NCBI GenBank assembly: GCA_017501125.1 | Contig: JAFVXN010000207.1 | Location: forward strand, 1 to 5,601 | DNA: 5,601 nt | Origin: Clostridia bacterium | Lineage (GTDB): Bacteria; Bacillota; Clostridia; Christensenellales; Borkfalkiaceae | Direction of reading: 5' to 3' | In this document: positions 1 through 4,063 of the stretch, one piece after another | Position numbering within the stretch: the stretch's first letter is position 1 | How the letters are laid out: every line of letters starts with the position of its first letter | Translations under genes and position numbers: made by a program | The notes under the pieces: generated by a model | Databases searched by the model: none | What the model was told of the DNA's origin: nothing | Seen by the model: the letters and a program-made list of their open reading frames with translations, nothing else

Positions 1-77
1 ATCGGCGTCTGCGCAATCCTCTCCTCGGGCAGGTCGTAATAAAAATCGCTTTTTTTGTACTGAATTTTCTCTTCCAT
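1..77 (-). CDS. queA: QueA, S-adenosylmethionine:tRNA ribosyltransferase-isomerase (N-terminal fragment, cut by window edge)
   Basis: Only the first 25 codons are present; the rest lies left of the window. The visible peptide contains KKSDFYYDLPEERIAQTP, which matches the hallmark QueA N-terminus (SDFxYDLPxExIAQxP). From family knowledge, QueA transfers and isomerises the ribosyl part of S-adenosylmethionine onto 7-aminomethyl-7-deazaguanine in the tRNA wobble position, giving epoxyqueuosine, in the cytoplasm. The ATG at 77 is the first start after an in-frame TAG two codons upstream, and no other ATG occurs in the visible part. The ribosome binding site is poor: a GGGGA ends 10 bases before the ATG, while an AGGA sits only 1 base before it. 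It follows ruvB after a 39-base gap with no clear terminator, so it is probably the last visible gene of the ruvCAB transcript. That neighbourhood is common in bacteria and supports the call. Confidence 0.9.
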   Translation of the reverse strand, partial: MEEKIQYKKSDFYYDLPEERIAQTP

Positions 78-88
78 GTCCTAAAAAT

Positions 89-102
89 CCCCAAAATCGG
101 GG
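89..102 (-). other. Short GC hairpin in the ruvB-queA gap, overlapping the likely queA Shine-Dalgarno
   Basis: Read on the minus strand, CCCC-GATTTT-GGGG can form a 4-base-pair stem with a 6-base loop, followed by A and five T. The stem is too short to be a convincing terminator. Its 3' arm is the only reasonably spaced Shine-Dalgarno-like sequence for queA (GGGGA, 10 bases before the ATG). It may therefore weakly mask the queA ribosome binding site, attenuate slightly, or mean nothing. Confidence 0.25.
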
Positions 103-116
103 CACCAGGTACGAGT

Positions 117-1175
117 TTACCTGAGTTCGTCCTCTAAAAAGGAGAGTTGCTTGCGCGCCTTCACGCCAGGCTCTACCCCCATATGCGCATAACCGTCTCT
201 AAGCAAAATTCTGCCCCTCGGCGTGCGCGCAATAAAGCCCAACTGCATAAGATAGGGCTCGTACATATCCTCTATCGTCGCCACGTCCTCGTTGATCGTC
301 GCCGCCAGCGTCTCGAGCCCTACGGGTCCGCCGCCGAATTTATCAATCATCGCGTTCAGCATATTCCTATCCGTCTCGTCGAGCCCAAGTTCGTCAATCT
401 CCAGTTTCCTCAGCGCAAAGCGTGCGTCCTCTTTCGTGATGGACGCGTTGCCCTTGACGAGGGAGAAATCGCGCACGCGCTTTAACAGCCTGTTGGCGAT
501 ACGAGGCGTGCCCCTACTACGACGAGAAATCTCCGTCGCCGCGTCTTCGTCGATGGGCACTTCGAGCGCCGCCGCACTGCGCTTGACGATGCGTTTGAGT
601 TCGTCGGGCGTATACATCTCCAAGCGGTTGATAATCCCGAATCTATCGCGCAGGGGGGCAGACAGCGCACCCACCTTCGTCGTCGCGCCGATCAGCGTGA
701 ATTTTGCAAGGTTGAATCGCATATTCCTCGCCGAAGGACCCTTGCCGAGGATAATATCGAGGGCGTAGTCCTCCATCGCAGAATACAGCATCTCCGCCAC
801 CGTGCGAGAAAGGCGATGAATTTCGTCAATGAATAATACGTCCCCCTCGCCGAGGTTGGTCAAAATCGCCGCCAAGTCCCCTGCTCTTTCAATCGCAGGG
901 CCACTGGTGATTTTGATAGACGACCCCATTTCGGAGGCGATGATATGCGCCAAGGTCGTCTTGCCGAGCCCAGGAGGGCCGTACAACAGGACGTGGTCGA
1001 GCGCCTCGCCACGCGCACACGCGGCAGTGATGTAGACGGCAAGATTTTCCTTCACCTTCTCCTGCCCGACGTAATCCGCCATCGTCTTGGGACGAAGGAC
1101 GTTTTCCTCCGCGTCGTATTCCGTTTTGTCGGCGATAGTCAATTTGTCGCCGTAGTTTTCCATTTCGTCAAACAT
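117..1175 (-). CDS. ruvB: RuvB, Holliday junction branch migration ATPase
   Basis: Complete 352-residue AAA+ protein, close to the usual 330-350. Two hexameric RuvB rings use ATP to pull DNA through the RuvA-bound four-way junction. Visible motifs: Walker A GPPGLGKT (66-73), Walker B LFIDEIH (114-120, acidic pair D117/E118), sensor 1 GATT (163-166), arginine-finger segment PLRDRFG (174-180), and sensor 2 RGTPR (221-225). A C-terminal winged-helix DNA-binding domain covers about 265-335, with a short charged tail after it. The acidic N-terminal 25 residues are typically variable. The ATG at 1175 is preceded by AGGGAG with 5-base spacing. It starts 12 bases after the ruvA stop, so it is co-transcribed and probably coupled. 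No key residue is missing. Confidence 0.98.
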   Translation of the reverse strand: MFDEMENYGDKLTIADKTEYDAEENVLRPKTMADYVGQEKVKENLAVYITAACARGEALDHVLLYGPPGLGKTTLAHIIASEMGSSIKITSGPAIERAGDLAAILTNLGEGDVLFIDEIHRLSRTVAEMLYSAMEDYALDIILGKGPSARNMRFNLAKFTLIGATTKVGALSAPLRDRFGIINRLEMYTPDELKRIVKRSAAALEVPIDEDAATEISRRSRGTPRIANRLLKRVRDFSLVKGNASITKEDARFALRKLEIDELGLDETDRNMLNAMIDKFGGGPVGLETLAATINEDVATIEDMYEPYLMQLGFIARTPRGRILLRDGYAHMGVEPGVKARKQLSFLEDELR

Positions 1176-1180
1176 ATTTA

Positions 1181-1186
1181 CTCCCT
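1181..1186 (-). promoter_or_regulatory. ruvB ribosome binding site
   Basis: AGGGAG on the minus strand, 5 bases before the ruvB ATG and inside the 12-base gap after the ruvA stop. It supports the chosen RuvB start. Confidence 0.8.
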
Positions 1187-1187
1187 A

Positions 1188-1799
1188 TCAAAGCCCTTGC
1201 AAAGCGGTCAGCACGATTTCTTCCGTCGTCGTTGCGCCCCTGTCCTTTGCGCGCTTGATTGCCTGCACGCTCTCCGTGCGGGTAAAGCCAAGCCCCGTAA
1301 GTGCGGAGATTGCCAACTCGTCGTCTTTGGAAAGTTTTGCACTATCCTGCGTTTTGGTGGGCGCGGGCGCCACAGGCGCGTCTCCTTCGATGAGTTCCGC
1401 CGCCGAGATTTTGCCGTGCAATTCCAAGATGATTTTTTCCGCCGTCTTTTTCCCCAAGCCCTTGATGGTCAAGAGTCGTTTCGTGTCCGCAGTCGCCACC
1501 GCCGTCACGAAGTCGTCCATACTAAGACACGCCAAAATCGTGATACCTTTCTTGGGCCCTACGTCGGACACGGAGATGAGTTTGAGATACAATTCCTTTT
1601 CGTCGGGCGTGGCAAAACCGAACAGCGTCATACCGTCCTCTTTCACCTGCAAATGGGTGTACAATTCCACCGTTTCGCCTACCGTGGCTTTGGCGAACGC
1701 GCCTTTGGAACAATATATTTCGTAGCCGATACCGCCGATATCGACGATTACCGTCTCCGCCGTCGTCGTCAATACCCTGCCCCTTACGTATGCTATCAT
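1188..1799 (-). CDS. ruvA: RuvA, Holliday junction DNA-binding subunit
   Basis: Complete 203-residue protein, the normal RuvA length. RuvA tetramers hold the four-way junction open and square and load RuvB on opposite arms. Domain I is an OB fold (about 1-63) with GGIGYEIY, and the acidic pin residues are E54/D55. Domain II has two helix-hairpin-helix motifs, SDVGPKK (78-84) and KGLGKKTAEKI (113-123). A flexible Ala/Pro/Thr linker (about 133-157) leads to domain III (158-203), which contacts RuvB. In the first hairpin the usual glycine of GVGPK is aspartate (D79). The ATG overlaps the ruvC stop (ATGA) and has AAGGAG 7 bases upstream, inside ruvC. Tight translational coupling with ruvC is likely. 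Confidence 0.97.
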   Translation of the reverse strand: MIAYVRGRVLTTTAETVIVDIGGIGYEIYCSKGAFAKATVGETVELYTHLQVKEDGMTLFGFATPDEKELYLKLISVSDVGPKKGITILACLSMDDFVTAVATADTKRLLTIKGLGKKTAEKIILELHGKISAAELIEGDAPVAPAPTKTQDSAKLSKDDELAISALTGLGFTRTESVQAIKRAKDRGATTTEEIVLTALQGL

Positions 1800-2443
1800 T
1801 TCTCCTCTCCTTCGCCCGTCACGGCACGCAAAGCAATCGCCGCCGCCGTGCTCTTAATCGCTTTTCGCCCTTCCTTTTGCGGCACTAATTTTTTGTTGGG
1901 CACCCCGTCGATAGGGGTTGCGTTCTTCCCCTTCGTCCTCGTCATATTCCCGACGGCGAACATCCCGCCGAATCGGGACACGAACGCCTGACACAAGGCG
2001 ATGGCAAGGGCGTCCGCCGCGTCGTCTGGACGGGGGATTGATTGAAGGCGCAAAATGGACGCAACCACTTGCTGAATTTGTTTTTTATCCGCCCTGCCGT
2101 AGCCCGTCAAGGCTTGTTTTATCTGCATGGGCGTGTACTCGAAGATACGCTCGCACTTTTTCGCGCAGGTGAGTAGCGCCACGCCACGCGCCTGCGATAC
2201 GGCGATACCCGTCGTAATGTTTTCGGTGAAGAACAACTCCTCGAAGGCGACCTCGTCGGGGTGATATTTTTCCAGCACCTCGTCCACCCCTTTTTCAATC
2301 AGCATCAGCCGTTTTTGGAGGGGCAAATCCTTAGGCGTCGTGACGACGCCGTAGGCAAGGGGGCGCATTCTTCCGCTATTGTCCTTTTCGACGACACCGT
2401 AGCCGAGGGTGGCAAGTCCGGGGTCTATCCCTAAAATAATCAT
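1796..2443 (-). CDS. ruvC: RuvC, crossover junction endodeoxyribonuclease, with long C-terminal tail
   Basis: Resolvase that works as a dimer and makes paired nicks in Holliday junctions after RuvAB branch migration. The RNase H-like core is complete: IDPG with D7, the acidic residue after strand 4 in FEELFF (E68 by alignment by eye), QARGV (84-88), and DDAADALAIA with D141 and D144 completing the metal site. At 215 residues it exceeds the 160-175 usual for the family. The extra part, from about residue 161, is a roughly 55-residue tail rich in Lys, Thr, Ala and Gly with no recognised domain. The ATG at 2443 puts D7 at the standard position; AAGGA lies 13 bases upstream in a purine-rich stretch. 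It is the first gene of the operon and overlaps ruvA by 4 bases. Confidence 0.97.
   Translation of the reverse strand: MIILGIDPGLATLGYGVVEKDNSGRMRPLAYGVVTTPKDLPLQKRLMLIEKGVDEVLEKYHPDEVAFEELFFTENITTGIAVSQARGVALLTCAKKCERIFEYTPMQIKQALTGYGRADKKQIQQVVASILRLQSIPRPDDAADALAIALCQAFVSRFGGMFAVGNMTRTKGKNATPIDGVPNKKLVPQKEGRKAIKSTAAAIALRAVTGEGEEK
1807..1812 (-). promoter_or_regulatory. ruvA ribosome binding site inside ruvC
   Basis: AAGGAG on the minus strand, 7 bases before the ruvA ATG and inside the last codons of ruvC. With the ATGA stop/start overlap it indicates coupled translation of ruvC and ruvA. Confidence 0.8.
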
Positions 2444-2456
2444 AACTTTTTCTTTT

Positions 2457-2461
2457 TCCTT
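2457..2461 (-). promoter_or_regulatory. Probable ruvC ribosome binding site
   Basis: AAGGA on the minus strand, 13 bases before the ruvC ATG, which is longer than the usual 5-10. It sits in a 25-base run of purines in the mRNA (complement of 2446-2470), so the exact pairing register is unclear and initiation may be modest. Confidence 0.45.
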
Positions 2462-2483
2462 CCCCTTTTTGCCTATAAAAGAC

Positions 2484-2512
2484 TTGATAAATCGCCGAAA
2501 AAATAGTAAAAT
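2484..2512 (+). promoter_or_regulatory. argH promoter (sigma-A type)
   Basis: TTGATA (2484-2489), a 17-base spacer, then TAAAAT (2507-2512). Each box matches the consensus at 5 of 6 bases. The predicted start is an A near 2519, giving a leader of about 71 bases before argH. The promoter lies within the predicted transcribed leader of ruvC and faces the ruvC promoter. Confidence 0.7.
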
Positions 2513-2521
2513 ACTTATATC

Positions 2522-2550
2522 ATTGTACTAAATTCTCAAAACATTGTCAA
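2522..2550 (-). promoter_or_regulatory. ruvC-ruvA-ruvB(-queA) promoter (sigma-A type)
   Basis: On the minus strand TTGACA (complement of 2545-2550, a perfect -35), a 17-base spacer, then TACAAT (complement of 2522-2527, 5 of 6). The predicted start is an A near 2515, giving a leader of about 72 bases. It lies within the predicted argH leader and points against the argH promoter, with 9 bases between the two -10 boxes. No SOS-type GAAC-N4-GTTC box of the Gram-positive LexA kind is visible beside it. Confidence 0.75.
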
Positions 2551-2573
2551 GTCTTTCTTTGAAAGACGACAAT
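2543..2573 (+). promoter_or_regulatory. Hairpin in the argH 5' leader, next to its ribosome binding site
   Basis: GTCTTTC-TTT-GAAAGAC (2551-2567) is a perfect 7-base-pair stem with a 3-base loop. It extends with ATTGTC (2543-2548) pairing to GACAAT (2568-2573) after a 2-base AA bulge, for 13 base pairs in total. The structure ends one base before the AAGGA ribosome binding site. No T run follows, so it is not an intrinsic terminator. As DNA, the same palindrome abuts and overlaps the -35 box of the ruvC promoter, so it could instead be a protein-binding site. It does not resemble an ArgR box. Confidence 0.6.
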
Positions 2574-2578
2574 AAGGA
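2574..2578 (+). promoter_or_regulatory. argH ribosome binding site
   Basis: AAGGA, 11 bases before the argH ATG and immediately after the leader hairpin. It supports the start at 2590, though the spacing is slightly long. Confidence 0.65.
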
Positions 2579-2589
2579 CGGTAAAAAAG

Positions 2590-3978
2590 ATGAAATTATG
2601 GCAAGGTAGATTTTCCACCCCCCTTTCCGCTGACGCCGACGCGTTCAACGAGTCCCTTTCTTTCGATAAGAAACTCTACAAAGCGGACATCACCGCTTCG
2701 ATCGCGCACGCAACGATGCTCGCGGAATGCGGTATCATCTCCCAAGAGGACGGCGTCAATATCCGTGAAGGGCTCGCCGCGATTTTGGCGGATATCGAAA
2801 AGGGCGACCTCGTCATCGAAGGGCAAGAGGATATCCACTCCTTCGTCGAGAACGAACTCGTCTCCCGTATCGGCGACGCTGGCAAACGTCTCCACACCGC
2901 CCGCAGCAGGAACGATCAGGTAGCCACCGACTTCCGTCTTTATACCCGTGCCTCCGCACGCCAAATGGTCACTATTTTGAAAGATTTGGTGGCGACGCTC
3001 ACCGATATCGCGGCAAAGAACGTAAAACATATCATGCCTGGCTATACCCACCTTAGAAAGGCGCAACCCATCAACTGCGCGCAGTATTTCAACGCCTACG
3101 CCGAGATGTTCCTGCGCGACGCAAACCGTTTCGTCGACGCCTTAAAGCGTATCGACGTAATGCCTTTGGGCAGCGGCGCTTTGGCGGGTACGAGTTATCC
3201 CATCGATAGGACGATCACGCAAAACCTTTTGGGCTTTGCCGAAATGTCGCAAAACTCGCTGGACGCGGTCAGCGACAGAGATTTCGTCGCGGAATACCTC
3301 TTTGCTTGCTCGCTGGTTATGGCGCACCTCTCCCGTCTTTGCGAAGACACGATCCTTTACTCCTCGACGGAGTTTGGATTCTGGGAGATGCCCGACGCCT
3401 ATTCGACGGGCTCCTCGATTATGCCCCAAAAGAAAAACCCCGACATCAGCGAGTTGGTGCGCGGTAAGACGGGGCGCGTGTACGGGCATTTGATGGCGAT
3501 CCTCACCACGATTAAGGGCGTGCCCCTTGCGTATAATAAGGATTTGCAAGAGGACAAGGAAGGCTTGTTCGACGCCGAAAAAACGGTCAAGGACTGCCTC
3601 GTCGTCTATACCGCGATGCTAAAAGAAATCAAACTCAACGTAAAGCGTATGGAGATCGCCGCGGCGGAGGACTTCACCGCAGCCACGGACGTCGCTGACT
3701 ATCTGGCAAAGCGCGGCGTGCCCTTCCGTACCGCCCACGGCGTCGTCGGCAAAATCGTCCGCTATTGCCTCGAAAAAGGCAAGACTTTGGAGACCATGTC
3801 CTTGGCGGAATATAAAGAACACAGCGAAGTCTTCGACGAAGACGTATTGAAGGTCGTCAAAGCCACCTCCTCGGCAAACAGCAGGAACAGCGTCGGCGGT
3901 AGTAGTATGGCGGCGGCAAAAGCAGGCATCAAATCCCTGCGCTCCCGCCTCAAAAAACTCCCCACCTACGAAGAATAA
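2590..3978 (+). CDS. argH: Argininosuccinate lyase
   Basis: Complete 462-residue protein, normal for ArgH. It splits argininosuccinate into arginine and fumarate, the last step of arginine synthesis, as a cytoplasmic homotetramer. The N-terminus KLWQGRF is typical. Conserved blocks of the fumarase/aspartase superfamily are present: HTARSRNDQ (102-110), GYTHLRKAQP (151-160, with active-site H154), LGSGALAGTSYPIDR (193-207), and the mobile signature loop GSSIMPQKKNP (274-284, catalytic S276). Next come YNKDLQEDKEGLFDA (315-329) and the ArgH-type C-terminal domain with NSRNSVGG (430-437). Small oddities are LRK where LQR is usual and AQYF where AHH is usual just after it. No argG or other arginine gene is visible, so the gene stands alone here, divergent from ruvC. 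It has its own promoter, leader hairpin and terminator. Confidence 0.98.
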   Translation: MKLWQGRFSTPLSADADAFNESLSFDKKLYKADITASIAHATMLAECGIISQEDGVNIREGLAAILADIEKGDLVIEGQEDIHSFVENELVSRIGDAGKRLHTARSRNDQVATDFRLYTRASARQMVTILKDLVATLTDIAAKNVKHIMPGYTHLRKAQPINCAQYFNAYAEMFLRDANRFVDALKRIDVMPLGSGALAGTSYPIDRTITQNLLGFAEMSQNSLDAVSDRDFVAEYLFACSLVMAHLSRLCEDTILYSSTEFGFWEMPDAYSTGSSIMPQKKNPDISELVRGKTGRVYGHLMAILTTIKGVPLAYNKDLQEDKEGLFDAEKTVKDCLVVYTAMLKEIKLNVKRMEIAAAEDFTAATDVADYLAKRGVPFRTAHGVVGKIVRYCLEKGKTLETMSLAEYKEHSEVFDEDVLKVVKATSSANSRNSVGGSSMAAAKAGIKSLRSRLKKLPTYEE

Positions 3979-3985
3979 TCTTATC

Positions 3986-4015
3986 TCCCCTCGCCCTTAG
4001 GCGGGGGATTTTTTT
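3986..4015 (+). terminator. Intrinsic terminator of argH
   Basis: It lies seven bases after the argH stop. TCCCC (3986-3990) pairs with GGGGA (4004-4008), and CGCC (3992-3995) with GGCG (4000-4003), with one bulged T and a CTTA loop. Seven T follow (4009-4015). Confidence 0.9.
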
Positions 4016-4020
4016 GCAAT

Positions 4021-4049
4021 AAAAAAGAGCGACTTACAAAAGCCGCCCT
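4021..4049 (-). terminator. Intrinsic terminator of the leucine-rich-repeat gene
   Basis: On the minus strand a 10-base-pair stem (arms 4049-4040 and 4035-4026) with a TTGT loop is followed by a T run (4025-4021). Two pairs are G-U on the minus strand and would be A-C mismatches on the plus strand, so the structure is directed at the minus-strand gene, whose stop lies 14 bases upstream. It also separates the two converging genes. Confidence 0.85.
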
Positions 4050-4063
4050 TTTTTATATCCATT

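Larger units (their letters stand above)
2478..2556. repeat. Inverted repeat spanning the two facing promoters
   Basis: AAAGACTTGATAA at 2478-2490 on the plus strand and AAAGACTTGACAA on the minus strand (complement of 2544-2556) match at 12 of 13 bases. Each arm covers a -35 box plus five bases upstream. The dyad centre is at 2517, which is also the midpoint of the two -10 boxes and of the two predicted start sites. The repeat may be a shared operator, or simply two similar extended -35 regions. Confidence 0.6.

Noticed and set aside
50..56. Run of seven A in the early queA reading frame as a programmed frameshift site
   Set aside because: The phase (tac aaa aaa agc) does not give the classic slippery heptamer, and the queA reading continues normally after it.
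945..1991. A 348-codon open frame on the plus strand opposite ruvB, ruvA and ruvC
   Set aside because: It is antisense to three well-supported genes, its translation is Arg/Phe-rich with no recognisable motif, and it arises from the codon bias of the genes on the other strand.
2478..2573. An ArgR or LexA operator in the argH-ruvC intergenic region
   Set aside because: Neither the AT-rich TNTGNATWWWWATNCANA type nor the Gram-positive GAAC-N4-GTTC type can be found; the palindromes present have different sequences.
2513..2589. A riboswitch or T-box in the argH leader
   Set aside because: The leader is only about 71 bases, holds one simple hairpin, and has no terminator/antiterminator pair or T-box sequence.
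2596..3549. Minus-strand open frames of 156 and 135 codons opposite argH
   Set aside because: They are shadows of argH: no family resemblance, no promoter, and full overlap with a clear enzyme gene.
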